A stretch of DNA of 38,607 nucleotides from Actinomycetes bacterium (GCA_021793835.1 JAJYRZ010000003.1:1-38607), one strand, 5' to 3'; counted from the first letter of the stretch, positions 1 to 9,075 are shown. A program made the numbers and translations. The notes: generated from the sequence alone by a model not told the origin.

Positions 1-274
1 GTCCTTCGACGACGCCGCGGTGTTCGACGAGGTGATCGTCGACTCGCCCACCCCGGGCACCGAGATCGAGATCCGGTCGGCGCCCAGCCCCGATGCGACC
101 CTGGACCAGATGTCGGTGCTCGGCCGCGCCACCGTCGGCGAGGGTCCGACGGCGATCGAGATCGATCAGGATCAGCCCAACCGGTTCATCCTGGTGTGGA
201 TCAGCAAGCTCGGCGGCGAAGAGGGCGCCTACCAGTCCTCGGTGTCGGAAATCACATTCCTGGCCCGCGAGTGA
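1..274 (+). CDS. C-terminal end of MurJ/MviN-type protein (partial)
   Basis: Open reading frame entering from the left edge (codons in frame from base 2) and ending in TGA. About 90 residues are visible: a beta-rich soluble segment with the motifs VDSPTPGTEIEIRSAPS and FILVWISKLGG. No membrane segment is present in this part. In Mycobacteriales the gene immediately upstream of sigM is the lipid II flippase MurJ (Rv3910 type), which carries a cytoplasmic pseudokinase domain and an extracellular C-terminal beta domain. The visible sequence and its position fit that last domain. The identification rests mainly on synteny because the flippase and pseudokinase parts lie outside the window. Confidence 0.7.
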   Translation, partial: SFDDAAVFDEVIVDSPTPGTEIEIRSAPSPDATLDQMSVLGRATVGEGPTAIEIDQDQPNRFILVWISKLGGEEGAYQSSVSEITFLARE

Positions 275-286
275 CGATCGGCGGGC

Positions 287-292
287 TAATGT
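287..292 (+). promoter_or_regulatory. Putative -10 element of a leaderless sigM transcript
   Basis: TAATGT fits the actinobacterial TANNNT -10 hexamer. It is followed by seven bases and then the GTG start codon of sigM at 300, exactly where a transcript would be expected to begin. No Shine-Dalgarno sequence is seen before that GTG. Together these suggest a leaderless mRNA starting at the start codon. No convincing -35 element was found. Confidence 0.4.
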
Positions 293-299
293 TCGGCCC

Positions 300-887
300 G
301 TGCCTAAAGAGAGGGGGCGAAGCGGTTCGGCGCTCAGCGACGCCGCACTGCTGGCCGCGCACGTCCGGGGGGATGACCGCGCATTCACAGAACTGATCCG
401 TCGTCACGAGGATTATCTGTGGGCGGTCGCTCGGCGTACCTGCCGTTCGCCAGAAGACGCCGCTGACGCTCTACAGGACGCGCTGCTGGCCGCGCATCGC
501 CGCGCCGGCGGTTTCCGCGGTGACAGCGCCGTGCGGTCCTGGCTGCACCGGATCGTGGTCAACGCCTGCTTCGACCGGCTCCGCCGCGACGCGGCGCGGC
601 CGACCACGGCGCTGCCCGAACACCACGATCACGGACCGCCGGACCGGATCGACCACTACGACCGGCTCGACACCGCCCTGGTGGTCCACCGCGGACTGGC
701 CCGGCTGTCGCCGGACCACCGAGCGGTACTCACCGCGGTCGATCTGGAGGGCCGCTCGGTGGCCGAGGCGGCCGCCGCGCTGGGCGTGCCGGTCGGCACG
801 GTCAAAAGCCGTGCGGCCCGGGCCCGGCTCCGGCTGGCCGAGATCCTGGGCCATCTGCACGAATCGGAGCCTGTCGACGGAACCTGA
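300..887 (+). CDS. sigM: ECF RNA polymerase sigma factor, SigM type
   Basis: Protein of 195 residues if started at GTG 300; the longer frame in the track reads back into the upstream gene in another frame. Sigma region 2 is seen around LIRRHEDYLWAVARRTC to VRSWLHRIVVNACFDRLRR (about residues 28-95). Sigma region 4 is seen in LSPDHRAVLTAVDLEGRS...VPVGTVKSRAARAR (about residues 130-185), with the typical helix-turn-helix. It lacks region 1.1 and region 3, as in extracytoplasmic-function sigma factors. The next gene is a single-pass anti-sigma factor, and the pair sits before trxB/trxA as sigM-rsmA does in mycobacteria. It should direct RNA polymerase to a stress or envelope regulon while held by the anti-sigma factor. 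The start is likely leaderless. Confidence 0.9.
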   Translation: MPKERGRSGSALSDAALLAAHVRGDDRAFTELIRRHEDYLWAVARRTCRSPEDAADALQDALLAAHRRAGGFRGDSAVRSWLHRIVVNACFDRLRRDAARPTTALPEHHDHGPPDRIDHYDRLDTALVVHRGLARLSPDHRAVLTAVDLEGRSVAEAAAALGVPVGTVKSRAARARLRLAEILGHLHESEPVDGT

Positions 888-945
888 TCGGTGTCCCGCA
901 CGTCTTAACACCGATGCCCGCAACACACCGGAGGAGGGGAGGACC

Positions 946-1749
946 ATGACCGGCACGCACCGCCCGGACCCGGCCGACGATTCCCCGGTGTCCGCGGAGC
1001 TGATCGCCGACCTGCACGCCGGTGTGCTCACCGGTGTCGACGCCGCGCGGGTGCGCCGGGCGGTCGAGACCGAACCGGAGGCCGCCGCGGTGTACCGGGC
1101 GCTCGACGCGGCCGAGGCCGACCTGTCGGCAGCCGCTGAGGCGTATCGGGCCCCGCACACCGTGGAGCCGGTGCCGCCGGCGGTGCGGGCCCGCCTGGAC
1201 CAGACGCTCGCGCAGATCACCGCCGCGACGGGCCCCGATCCCGAGCCGGACGCGCCGCTGATCCCGGACGCCGTCGCCGTGACCGGGTCGCGGCCGCGGC
1301 GCCGGCGCGCATCCCTGCTGGCGGCCGCCGCGGCGATCGTCGGGCTCGGCGGGGCCGGGATCGGCGTGTGGGCCGCCCAGACCCCGGTGGACACCCCGGT
1401 GACCGACCTGATCGCGGCCGAACAGCCCGCCCCGACACCCACCGACGATGAGGACGATGCGCCGGTCGCCGTGGCGGCCGGACTGCAGATCGATCCGACC
1501 GCCCTGCTGGGCGACCCGATCCCCGGCCCGCTGGCCGACCCGGACCGCCTGGCCGGCTGTCTGGCCGCCCACGATCTGCCCGCCGGCACCGCGGTCCTCG
1601 GCGCAGGTCCGGGCGCGGTCGACGACCGCGACGGCACCGTGCTGCTGATCCCGGGACCACGGCCGCCGATGCTCACCGTGCTGGTCGTCGGACCGGACTG
1701 CGGCCCGGGCGAGCCGGATCTGCTCGCCCGCAACACCACCGGCGGCTGA
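946..1749 (+). CDS. rsmA: Anti-sigma factor (RsmA-like), single-pass membrane protein
   Basis: Protein of 267 residues from ATG 946, preceded by the strong ribosome binding sequence GGAGGGGAGG. The N-terminal ~90 residues are helical and acidic (SAELIADLHAGVLTGVDAARV...), resembling an anti-sigma domain that binds its sigma factor in the cytoplasm. An arginine cluster (RPRRRRAS) precedes one hydrophobic segment at about residues 123-145. This is followed by a Pro/Thr/Asp-rich linker and an extracellular domain containing two cysteines (DRLAGCLAAHDL and VGPDCGPGEP) that could form a disulfide. It lies 58 bases behind sigM, so the two are probably cotranscribed. Function is inferred from architecture and synteny with Rv3912; no zinc-binding HxxxCxxC motif is present. 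Confidence 0.75.
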   Translation: MTGTHRPDPADDSPVSAELIADLHAGVLTGVDAARVRRAVETEPEAAAVYRALDAAEADLSAAAEAYRAPHTVEPVPPAVRARLDQTLAQITAATGPDPEPDAPLIPDAVAVTGSRPRRRRASLLAAAAAIVGLGGAGIGVWAAQTPVDTPVTDLIAAEQPAPTPTDDEDDAPVAVAAGLQIDPTALLGDPIPGPLADPDRLAGCLAAHDLPAGTAVLGAGPGAVDDRDGTVLLIPGPRPPMLTVLVVGPDCGPGEPDLLARNTTGG

Positions 1750-1881
1750 CCGGCGCTTCCGGCCCCGGGAACATCGGTGCCTACACTTGCTGTTGATAAG
1801 GACAGCAGTGATCTCCCGTGACCGCCCCTCGCGGCCGGCCGCGGCCGATCATCCCCGCACCTTGCCCCCTTGGAAGGACCT

Positions 1882-2817
1882 ATGAGCGACTCGACCGTGC
1901 ACGACCTGATCATCGTCGGTTCCGGCCCCGCCGGATACACCGCCGGCGTCTACGCCGCCCGGGCCGAACTGAACCCGGTGCTGTTCGAGGGCTTCCAGTT
2001 CGGCGGCGCCCTGATGACCACCACCGATGTGGAGAACTTCCCGGGCTTCAAGGACGGGATCATGGGCCCGGAGCTGATGGACCAGATGCGTGAACAGGCC
2101 ATCCGGTTCGGGGCGGACGTGCGCACCGAGGACGTCGAGGAGATCGACCTGTCCGGTGAGATCAAGACCGTCACCGTGGACGGCACCGTGCACCGTGCCC
2201 GCGCGCTCGTGCTGGCGATGGGTTCGGCCGCCCGCTACCTGGGTGTGCCGGGCGAGCAGGAGCTGCTCGGCCGCGGCGTCAGCTCGTGCGCGACCTGCGA
2301 CGGCTTCTTCTTCCGCGACAAGGAGATCGCGGTCATCGGCGGCGGCGACACCGCGATGGAGGAGGCCCTGTTCCTCACCCGGTTCGCCAGCTCGGTGACC
2401 ATCATCCACCGCCGCGAGGAGTTCCGGGCCTCGCAGATCATGCTCGATCGGGCGCGTGAGCACGAAAAGATCACCTTCCGCACCAACACCCGGGTCACCG
2501 AGATGCTCGGGGACACCACCGCCACCGGCCTGCGCCTGGTCGACACGGTGACCGGCGAGGAGTCGGTGATGGACGTGTCCGGGATCTTCGTAGCCATCGG
2601 CCACGATCCGCGCAGCGAACTGGTCACCGGTCAGCTCGACACCCGCGAGGGCGGCTACGTCTCGGTCGCCTCCCCGTCGACGGCCACCTCGGTGCCCGGG
2701 GTGTTCGCGGCCGGAGACCTGGTCGACGACCAGTTCCGCCAGGCGGTCACCGCGGCCGGCACCGGCTGCTCCGCGGCGATCGAGGCGCAGCGCTGGCTGG
2801 CGGAGAACCCCGCCTGA
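1882..2817 (+). CDS. trxB: Thioredoxin-disulfide reductase
   Basis: Protein of 311 residues. ATG 1882 is chosen over the TTG at 1870 because GGAAGGA lies just upstream and the FAD-binding motif follows at once. The first dinucleotide fold is [11 protein letters not shown] (FAD). The redox-active pair is CATC at residues 136-139. The second Rossmann motif is [10 protein letters not shown] (NADPH), and the C-terminal FAD motif is [10 protein letters not shown]. The enzyme passes electrons from NADPH to the thioredoxin encoded next. trxB and trxA are 38 bases apart on the same strand, so they form one transcription unit. Length and all motifs are normal for the family; it is intact. Confidence 0.97.
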   Translation: MSDSTVHDLIIVGSGPAGYTAGVYAARAELNPVLFEGFQFGGALMTTTDVENFPGFKDGIMGPELMDQMREQAIRFGADVRTEDVEEIDLSGEIKTVTVDGTVHRARALVLAMGSAARYLGVPGEQELLGRGVSSCATCDGFFFRDKEIAVIGGGDTAMEEALFLTRFASSVTIIHRREEFRASQIMLDRAREHEKITFRTNTRVTEMLGDTTATGLRLVDTVTGEESVMDVSGIFVAIGHDPRSELVTGQLDTREGGYVSVASPSTATSVPGVFAAGDLVDDQFRQAVTAAGTGCSAAIEAQRWLAENPA

Positions 2818-2855
2818 GCACACGTCCCCACACAGCGAGCGAGAGGGATCAGCCG

Positions 2856-3179
2856 ATGAGCGCCGTCGTCACCGTGACCGAGGACGAGTTCGATGCGGTG
2901 GTCAAAAGGTCCGACCGGCCCGTACTGGTCGACTTCTGGGCCACCTGGTGCGGGCCGTGCAAGATGATCGCGCCGATCGTCGACGAGCTCGCCCGCGCCC
3001 ACGGCGAGTCGATGCTCTTCGTCAAGGTCGACATGGACGCCGCATCGCGACTGCAGCGCAGCCTGCAGATCATGTCGCTGCCGACCCTGATGGTCTTCCA
3101 CGGTGGGGACGTGGTCGGCGAACTCACCGGGGCGCAGTCGAAGAAGAAGATCGTCAAGCTGATCACCCCGTTCCTGTGA
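2856..3179 (+). CDS. trxA: Thioredoxin
   Basis: Protein of 107 residues with one thioredoxin fold. The active site is WCGPCK with cysteines at residues 32 and 35, the same numbering as E. coli thioredoxin. Conserved DFWATW precedes it, and the cis-proline loop appears as MSLPTLMVF. A purine-rich sequence (GAGAGGGA) lies upstream of the ATG. It follows trxB closely and is its expected partner (TrxC in mycobacterial naming). A cytosolic disulfide reductant for ribonucleotide reductase, peroxiredoxins and similar clients. No anomaly. Confidence 0.97.
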   Translation: MSAVVTVTEDEFDAVVKRSDRPVLVDFWATWCGPCKMIAPIVDELARAHGESMLFVKVDMDAASRLQRSLQIMSLPTLMVFHGGDVVGELTGAQSKKKIVKLITPFL

Positions 3180-3221
3180 CACCGGCCCGGCACCGTGGCC
3201 ACCTCGCGGGGGAAAGCACCG

Positions 3222-3227
3222 TATCCT
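3222..3227 (+). promoter_or_regulatory. Candidate -10 element for cwlM
   Basis: TATCCT in the 154-base gap between trxA and cwlM fits TANNNT. The -35 region is not recognisable, so this is a weak call. Confidence 0.25.
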
Positions 3228-3333
3228 GTCGGAGATCCCCGCATCGCGGCGCGACGGCCCGCCGGCGGTGATCGGACCGTCGCCGGGCGTCCGGGACGGT
3301 TTAGGAATCGACAACGAGAGGGGTCACGGCGGC

Positions 3334-4527
3334 ATGCAGTTGTACAGCCTCGGCGACACCGGTCCCGAAGTATCGGAGATCCGCGCCAAGCTGACCGCCC
3401 TGGGACTGCTCGACGGAGTCGAAGCCATCGATCCCACCGTGGAGGTGGGCAGCGAACGGTGGACCAGCCGCGAGTCGGTGTACAACGAGGCGGTCGATCT
3501 GGCCGTGCGCACCTTCCAGCAGCAGCGCGGGCTGCTGGTGGACGGCATCGTGGGCCCCTCGACCTATCACGCGCTGCACGGGGCGACGTTCCGCCTCGGT
3601 GCGCGCACCCTGTGGTACCAGCTCGCCGCCCCGATGCACGGCGACGATGTGGCCACCCTGCAGCTGCGGCTGCAGGACCTGGGCTTCTATCACGGCATGG
3701 TCGACGCGTACTTCGGGCCGATCACCCACGACGCGCTGGTGAACTACCAGACCGAGTACGGCCTGGCCGCCGACGGCATCTGCGGTCCCGGCACGCTGCG
3801 GTCGCTGGAGTTTCTGGGCACCCGGGTCACCGGCGGTTCCCCGCACGCGCTGACCCAGCATGAGAACGTGCGCAACTCCGGCCCGCAGCTGGCCGGAAAG
3901 CGCATCGTCATCGATCCGGGCCTGGGCGGACTGGAGCCGGGGCTGACCTTGGACGGGCCGGACGGGCCGGTCACCGAAGCCGAGATCACCTGGGATCTGG
4001 CGCACCGGCTCGAGGGCCGGATGTCGGCCGCCGGCATGGAGACGATGCTCACCCGCGGCCGGCGCAACAATCCGACGATCGCCGAGCGGGCCGAGGCCGC
4101 CAACGCCTTCGGCGCCGATCTGATGGTCTCGCTGCAGTGCGCGACCGCGACCACACCGCGCCCGAACGGGGTGGCCACCTTCCATTTCGGCACCCTGCAC
4201 GGCTCGCACTCGATGATCGGCTCGATCCTGTCGGACTTCGTCCAGCGCGAGATCGTGGCGCGCACGGCGCTGCGGGACTGCCGCAGCCACGGCCGCACCT
4301 GGGAGATCCTGCGGGCCACCCGGATGCCGACCGTGCAGATCGACGTCGGTTATCTGACCAACGAGTCCGATGCGGCGGTGCTGACCAACCCGCACAACCG
4401 GGACGTGATCAGCGAAGCGATCGTGGTGGCCGTCAAACGGCTGTACCTGCTCGACCGCGACGATCAGCCCACCGGCACCTACACCTTCTCCGAACTGCTC
4501 GCGGCCGAGACCTCACCGCGGGAGTGA
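3334..4527 (+). CDS. cwlM: CwlM, peptidoglycan-binding pseudo-amidase regulator
   Basis: Protein of 397 residues from ATG 3334, which has GAGAGGGG upstream; a GTG at 3268 is a longer alternative. Two peptidoglycan-binding (PG_binding_1) repeats come first: GDTGPEVSEIRAKLTALGLL...VDGIVGPSTYHAL and DVATLQLRLQDLGFY...AADGICGPGTLRSL. An Amidase_3 fold follows from about residue 188. The zinc-site residues of real amidases are altered: the His of IDPGHGG is Leu197, the His of the SxH motif is Gln268, and the catalytic Glu near the C-terminus is Asp337 (QIDVGYLTN). This matches mycobacterial CwlM, which is a PknB substrate that activates MurA rather than an active hydrolase. No signal peptide is seen, consistent with a cytoplasmic role. 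Confidence 0.93.
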   Translation: MQLYSLGDTGPEVSEIRAKLTALGLLDGVEAIDPTVEVGSERWTSRESVYNEAVDLAVRTFQQQRGLLVDGIVGPSTYHALHGATFRLGARTLWYQLAAPMHGDDVATLQLRLQDLGFYHGMVDAYFGPITHDALVNYQTEYGLAADGICGPGTLRSLEFLGTRVTGGSPHALTQHENVRNSGPQLAGKRIVIDPGLGGLEPGLTLDGPDGPVTEAEITWDLAHRLEGRMSAAGMETMLTRGRRNNPTIAERAEAANAFGADLMVSLQCATATTPRPNGVATFHFGTLHGSHSMIGSILSDFVQREIVARTALRDCRSHGRTWEILRATRMPTVQIDVGYLTNESDAAVLTNPHNRDVISEAIVVAVKRLYLLDRDDQPTGTYTFSELLAAETSPRE

Positions 4528-4556
4528 CGCCCGGCGCCGGACGGACGGCGGCGACG

Positions 4557-5312
4557 CTAGTCCCGGGCGCTCCGGCGCTCGGCGCGCGGCCTCGATCCGG
4601 TCCCGGCATAGGCACCGCTACGGGCGGTGCGCCACGACAGGTCGGGGGAGATCCCGCCCGCGGCCGCCGCCTCGTCGAACAGTCGGTCCAGCGCGGCCTC
4701 GACCTCGTTCTTCCACGCCAGGTCCCGGCCCAGCTCCAGCCGCAGGCGCGGGAACCGGTGGTGCGGTGCGATCACCGAGAATCCGAGCTCTTCGAGCCAG
4801 GCCGCCGGGATCATGCAACGCGCCGGGGTGCAGTCGCCGACCGCGGCCGCCGCGGTGTCCCGACGCAGATCGGCCGGATCGATCCGGTCGTCGCCGGCGT
4901 CCCGGTAGCCGAAGGCCTCGATCGCGCGCACACCGCGCCCCATCAGGTCACCGACCACCGCGTCGACCAGGGGAGTGATGAAGCTGAACGGGGCCTGCGC
5001 CTCGCTCAGCCCGATCGAGGTCAGCACGATCGCGTCCACGCTCACCGGACCGGTGGGCAGCAGCCGGGCCCGCGGCACCTCGGCGGGCGGGGCGTAGAGC
5101 GCGACGCCCTGCAGACCGTCGCCCTGCCACACCATGCGCCCGCACGAGCCCCACTCGATGAGCAGACCGGTGATCCATGCTTCCTTGGCCATCGCCGGAT
5201 CGTCGACGGTGTCGCCGCGGGAGGGATCGAACTCCCAGTAGAGGCATTCGCGCCAGTGCCGGTCGAGCCGGTGCAGATCCTCCAGCGCCAGCGGAGTCGT
5301 TCGGATCGTCAT
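4557..5312 (-). CDS. GNAT-like acetyltransferase family protein (Rv3916c type)
   Basis: Protein of 251 residues on the minus strand, convergent with cwlM (29 bases between stops). It starts MTIRTTPLALEDL and has an N-acetyltransferase-like order of strands and helices (VSVDAIVLTSIGL, LMGRGVRAIEAFGYRD, LEELGFSVIAPHHRFPRLRLEL). The LEELGF...RFPRLRL tail resembles the end of GNAT domains. The acetyl-CoA loop (Q/RxxGxG/A) is not obvious. Position between cwlM and parB is the same as M. tuberculosis Rv3916c. The substrate cannot be told from sequence. The C-terminus is arginine-rich and probably disordered. Confidence 0.75.
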   Translation of the reverse strand: MTIRTTPLALEDLHRLDRHWRECLYWEFDPSRGDTVDDPAMAKEAWITGLLIEWGSCGRMVWQGDGLQGVALYAPPAEVPRARLLPTGPVSVDAIVLTSIGLSEAQAPFSFITPLVDAVVGDLMGRGVRAIEAFGYRDAGDDRIDPADLRRDTAAAAVGDCTPARCMIPAAWLEELGFSVIAPHHRFPRLRLELGRDLAWKNEVEAALDRLFDEAAAAGGISPDLSWRTARSGAYAGTGSRPRAERRSARD

Positions 5313-5530
5313 CGCTGCATCTCCTGGCTCATCCCACGGCCGTGTCGGCCGGCCTGCCCGATCGGCCCCGCAGGCGACTGCCGGCCGGTCCGACCCTCAG
5401 GGTAGTGGACGGGCTTTCCGCGGGGCGTGCCGCGACCCTCGAACCAGGATCGTCGGTGTCCCACAGGATCCCTCATGGAATGTTTCGTCACGTGACACCT
5501 GGGGTGTCCGTGTACTGCTCCGCAACGGTT

Positions 5531-6610
5531 TCAGCCGTCCGCGGACTGGCCCTCTTCGACGTTCATCAACCGCAGGATCCTTTCGAGATCATCGACGGTC
5601 GAGAACTCGACGACGATCTTGCCCTTGCGCTTGCCGAGGTTGACCGTCACCTTGGTGTCGAAGTCGTTGGACAGCCGATCGGCCACCCGCTGCAGTCCCG
5701 GCATCTCGATGGGCTTGCGTCGCTTGGGTGCCTCGGCGCCGGCGGCCGCGTCCGCACCGGCCCGGTTGGCCAGCACCACGGCCTCCTCGGTGGCGCGCAC
5801 CGTCATGCCCTCGGCGACGATCCGGGCGGCCAGCTGCTCCTGTGCCTCGGCGCCCGCCTCGAGCGAGAGCAGGGCACGGGCGTGGCCGGCGCTGAGGATC
5901 CCCGCGGCGACCCGGCGCTGCACCGGCACGGGCAGCCGCAGCAGGCGGATCGTATTGGACACCACCGGGCGTGAGCGCCCGATCCGCGCGGCGAGTTCCT
6001 CGTGGGTGACGTCGAACTCCTCGAGCAGCTGCTGATAGGCCGCCGCCTCCTCGAGAGGATTGAGCTGCACGCGGTGGATGTTCTCCAGCAGCGCATCGCG
6101 CAGCATCGCGTCATCGGCGGTCTCACGCACGATGGCCGGGATCGTCTCGATCTCGGCCACCCGGCTTGCACGCCATCGGCGCTCACCCATGATCAGCTGG
6201 AAGCGACCGTCCTCGATCTCCCGGACGACGATCGGCTGCATGAGCCCGAACTCGGTGATCGAGTGGACGAGCTCGGCCAGTGCTTCTTCGTCGAAGACCT
6301 GGCGCGGCTGCTTCGGGTTCGGCTCGATCGCCTCGACCGGGATCTCCCGATAGACCGCGCCGATCGAGTCGGTGCCCCCGTCTGCGGTGGGGGAGGGGAG
6401 GGGCGCTGCGGTGTCGTCGTCAGCCGCCGCGGTCTGCGACGCCGACTCCTGCTCCGGCTCCGGCGCACTGTCGTCGGCCTCGGTCTCCGGGCGCGGACCG
6501 CCGAGCACGACGTTGGCCGCGGCGTCTCCCATGCGCGGTCCCTCGGTGGGTCCGGTGGGGATCAGTGCGGCCAGGCCGCGCCCCAGTCCACCCCTGCGAG
6601 ACTGACTCAT
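5531..6610 (-). CDS. parB: Chromosome partitioning protein ParB
   Basis: Protein of 359 residues. The N-terminus [15 protein letters not shown] is the conserved ParA-contacting peptide. A ~100-residue variable acidic linker follows. The ParB/Srx CTP-binding domain contains [24 protein letters not shown] and GERRWRAS. The central DNA-binding domain has [28 protein letters not shown] as its helix-turn-helix. A C-terminal dimerisation domain ends in [12 protein letters not shown]. ParB is a CTP-dependent clamp that loads at parS and spreads, organising the origin for segregation. It starts one base after the parA stop, with AGGAG inside the end of parA as ribosome binding site, so translation is coupled. 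Five parS-like sites lie within 4 kb. Confidence 0.97.
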   Translation of the reverse strand: MSQSRRGGLGRGLAALIPTGPTEGPRMGDAAANVVLGGPRPETEADDSAPEPEQESASQTAAADDDTAAPLPSPTADGGTDSIGAVYREIPVEAIEPNPKQPRQVFDEEALAELVHSITEFGLMQPIVVREIEDGRFQLIMGERRWRASRVAEIETIPAIVRETADDAMLRDALLENIHRVQLNPLEEAAAYQQLLEEFDVTHEELAARIGRSRPVVSNTIRLLRLPVPVQRRVAAGILSAGHARALLSLEAGAEAQEQLAARIVAEGMTVRATEEAVVLANRAGADAAAGAEAPKRRKPIEMPGLQRVADRLSNDFDTKVTVNLGKRKGKIVVEFSTVDDLERILRLMNVEEGQSADG

Positions 6611-6611
6611 T

Positions 6612-7538
6612 TCATTGCTCCTGACCGGTGTTCATCGCTGCCGCCCGCTCCGTCATCTCGCGGCCCGCATCCAGATAACTCAGTGCCCCACGGGATCCCG
6701 GGTCGTACTCCAGGATCGTCATCCCGTATCCGGGTGCCTCGGAGATCTTGACGCTGCGGGGGATCACGGTGCGCAGGACGATGTCACCGAAGTGCTTGCG
6801 CACCTCGTCGGCGACCTGGCCGGCCAGCTTGGTGCGGCCGTCGTACATGGTCAGCAGGATCGTCGACACGTGCAGAGAACGGTTCAGGTGGGCCTGGACC
6901 AGTTCGATGTTGCGCAGCAGCTGACCGACACCTTCGAGCGCGTAGTACTCGCACTGGATCGGCAGCAGCACCTCGCGGGCGGCGACCAGGGCGTTGACGG
7001 TCAGCAACCCGAGTGAGGGCGGGCAGTCGATCAGGACGTAGTCGATCTCCATCTCGTCGAGGATCGTCTCGTCGAGCGCATTGCGCAGCCGCCCCTCACG
7101 GGCGACCATCGACACCAGCTCGATCTCCGCACCAGCGAGATCGATCGTGGCGGGCACGCAGTAGAGGTTCGGATCGTGCGGGCTGGCGTGTACGGCCTCG
7201 CGCAGGTCGATCTCACCGATCAGTAGTTCGTAGGTCGACGGCACGCCCGAGCGGTGATCGACGCCGAGCGCCGTACTGGAGTTGCCCTGCGGATCCAGGT
7301 CGATGACGATCACGCGCTGGCCGTGTGCGGCGAGCGCCGCGGCGAGGTTCACCGCGGTCGTGGTCTTACCGACCCCGCCCTTCTGGTTCGCGATCGTGAT
7401 GATCCGGCGCTGCGCCGGCCGGGGCAGGCCCTCGGTTCCATCGGCCCGGATGCCGACCACGGCGTCCCCCTCGCGCGCGCCGCCCGTCGACGGATCCCCG
7501 GGTGTTTCATGTGAAACATCGGTGCGGGTATCGGTCAC
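6612..7538 (-). CDS. parA: Chromosome partitioning ATPase ParA
   Basis: Protein of 308 residues with the deviant Walker A motif KGGVGKTT at residues 53-60, followed by [17 protein letters not shown] (Walker A' and switch region) and [18 protein letters not shown] (Walker B). The first ~45 residues form an extension typical of actinobacterial ParA. The peptide DVSHETPG near the N-terminus is encoded by a near-perfect parS sequence. ParA uses ATP-dependent nucleoid binding to move ParB-parS complexes and in this order interacts with the polar growth machinery. It is cotranscribed with parB, and rsmG ends 118 bases upstream on the same strand. Confidence 0.97.
   Translation of the reverse strand: MTDTRTDVSHETPGDPSTGGAREGDAVVGIRADGTEGLPRPAQRRIITIANQKGGVGKTTTAVNLAAALAAHGQRVIVIDLDPQGNSSTALGVDHRSGVPSTYELLIGEIDLREAVHASPHDPNLYCVPATIDLAGAEIELVSMVAREGRLRNALDETILDEMEIDYVLIDCPPSLGLLTVNALVAAREVLLPIQCEYYALEGVGQLLRNIELVQAHLNRSLHVSTILLTMYDGRTKLAGQVADEVRKHFGDIVLRTVIPRSVKISEAPGYGMTILEYDPGSRGALSYLDAGREMTERAAAMNTGQEQ
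7503..7518. promoter_or_regulatory. parS-like site inside the 5' end of parA
   Basis: TGTTTCATGTGAAACA matches the parS palindrome TGTTTCACGTGAAACA at 15 of 16 positions. The single change is in the centre (C to T). It encodes VSHET in ParA. Confidence 0.75.
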
Positions 7539-7656
7539 TGCTCTGCCCCCTCATGGTCATCGGTCCGACGGACCGCGGTGGTCGTCGGCCGGACTTCATT
7601 GTGCCCGCTGGCGCCGCGGCCGGCGGCGTTCGCGGTCGGTCGCTGCGGCACGCGGC

Positions 7657-8334
7657 TCACCGGCGCCGTCCGCCCCGGCGGTGCGCGGCACGCACCGCCT
7701 GCACGATCGTGGTCGGCGTCTCGAGGAGCTCCTCACCGCTCAGCAGGACCTCGATCTCGACGACGCCGAGCCGATCCAGCGATGGACGGGCCCGCTCGAT
7801 CTCGTCGGCCGCGGACGAGCCCTTGAGCGCCACCATCTTGCCGCCCTCACGGACCAGGGGCAGGGACCAGCCGAGCAGCTTCTCCAGCGGGGCCACGGCA
7901 CGGGAGGTCACATAGTCGGCGCCGCCGACCTCCCGGATCACCCCGGGCTGTTCGGCGCGGCCGCGCACCACGGTCACCGGAAGGTCGAGATCCTTGACCA
8001 CCTCACCGAGGAACGTGGTCCGTCGCAACAGCGGTTCGACCAGGACCACGGTCAGGTCCGGCCGTGCGATCGCCAGCGGGATGCCGGGCAGTCCGGCACC
8101 GCTGCCGACGTCGACCACCCGCGCCCCCTGGTCGACGACCTCGCCGAGCACGGCACAGTTCAGGATGTGCCGACTCCAGAGGCGGTCGACCTCGCGGGGG
8201 CCGATCAGTCCGCGGGTGACGCCCTCACCGGCGAGCCACTGCGCGTACTTAACCGCGATCGGTAACCGATCGCCGAAGATCTGCGCGGCTACGCCTTCGA
8301 GTTCGGCGGGGACCTGTGGTTCCACGTGAAACAT
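7657..8334 (-). CDS. rsmG: 16S rRNA (guanine-N7)-methyltransferase RsmG
   Basis: Protein of 225 residues when started at ATG 8334 ([14 protein letters not shown]...). The track extends it 32 codons upstream, but MFHVE is the common N-terminus in actinobacteria and the extension looks non-coding. The SAM-binding motif is [17 protein letters not shown]. Further conserved blocks are [35 protein letters not shown] and [10 protein letters not shown]. It methylates G527 (E. coli numbering) of 16S rRNA; loss gives low-level streptomycin resistance. It precedes parA and parB on the minus strand and may be cotranscribed with them. Its start codon lies inside a parS-like sequence. Confidence 0.95.
   Translation of the reverse strand: MFHVEPQVPAELEGVAAQIFGDRLPIAVKYAQWLAGEGVTRGLIGPREVDRLWSRHILNCAVLGEVVDQGARVVDVGSGAGLPGIPLAIARPDLTVVLVEPLLRRTTFLGEVVKDLDLPVTVVRGRAEQPGVIREVGGADYVTSRAVAPLEKLLGWSLPLVREGGKMVALKGSSAADEIERARPSLDRLGVVEIEVLLSGEELLETPTTIVQAVRAAHRRGGRRR
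8318..8333. promoter_or_regulatory. parS-like site overlapping the rsmG start
   Basis: GGTTCCACGTGAAACA matches TGTTTCACGTGAAACA at 14 of 16 positions (13 of 14 in the core). It overlaps the first codons of rsmG (MFHVE). Confidence 0.6.
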
Positions 8335-8690
8335 CCTGACTGGTCGACAACGACATGCAGTTCTCAATACCGGCCGCACACATGCGGCGGTGCTGTCCGC
8401 CATTGTCCCGCGAAGGAGTGGACCTGCCAAATGAAACGCGATGACCGCCCCTGCTCACGCCTGCGGTTCACACCGGCCGGACACCGGGGATCACACACAC
8501 ATCGGCCCACCGAACCTTCCGTGGAGGGTCCCAGCCCGGCGGCCGAGAGGATGGGCGCCCCTCCCTGCGATAGGGGAGGGGAGGGGTTCGTGGCGTTCGA
8601 TCCGGTCCCACGAATCTGCCGGCCGGCCCATCGGTGGCCGCCATCCGAGCGGAGCTCGGCGATGCATAGGCCGGTGTTCACCGCCGCTAC

Positions 8691-8706
8691 CGTTTCACGT
8701 GAAACG
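8691..8706. promoter_or_regulatory. parS site
   Basis: CGTTTCACGTGAAACG contains the perfect 14-bp core GTTTCACGTGAAAC, a full palindrome extended by one more base pair on each side. Intergenic. Confidence 0.92.
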
Positions 8707-9059
8707 GATCGACACGGGTGAGGCTGCCACGATGAGGGGAAGTCGGGCCGGTCGACGAGGCGGCGGACGATCGCCTGCGGTCGGTGTCAGCGAACCTTCG
8801 ATAGGGAACTCATAGGCTCCGACGGTGAGCGTCAAGCACACACGCCCAAGCACTCGTCCCTGATCGTGAGACATCCACCGACACCGGGGCGGGAGTCTTC
8901 CCTACGGGGTCGTACCAAGCACCGAGGCCCGCCCCGGCGTCGGCGTCACGACGACCGTGGCCGGTTACGTACAAGCCCGCGTGCAGTATTTATTCACGAC
9001 GCCTACCGAACCGACCCGCACCTCGCGGTCCCGCGGCCATACGAAGTGCCGGATCGACG

Positions 9060-9075
9060 TGTTTCACGTGAAACT
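9060..9075. promoter_or_regulatory. parS site
   Basis: TGTTTCACGTGAAACT has a perfect 14-bp core and 15 of 16 matches to the extended consensus. Intergenic. Confidence 0.92.

Noticed and set aside
93-299. Extended N-terminus of SigM from the track start at 93
   Set aside because: This part reads the upstream murJ-type gene in another frame and is Arg/Ser-rich; the sigma domain begins after GTG 300.
5481-5496. TGTTTCGTCACGTGAC near the parB end as a sixth parS
   Set aside because: About 11 of 16 matches when centred on CACGTG; the left arm is disrupted. The GTCACGTGAC palindrome may bind something else but is not parS.
8558-8581. CCCCTCCC/GGGAGGGG hairpin as a terminator of a gene
   Set aside because: There is no gene ending nearby and no U tract; likely a chance GC hairpin.
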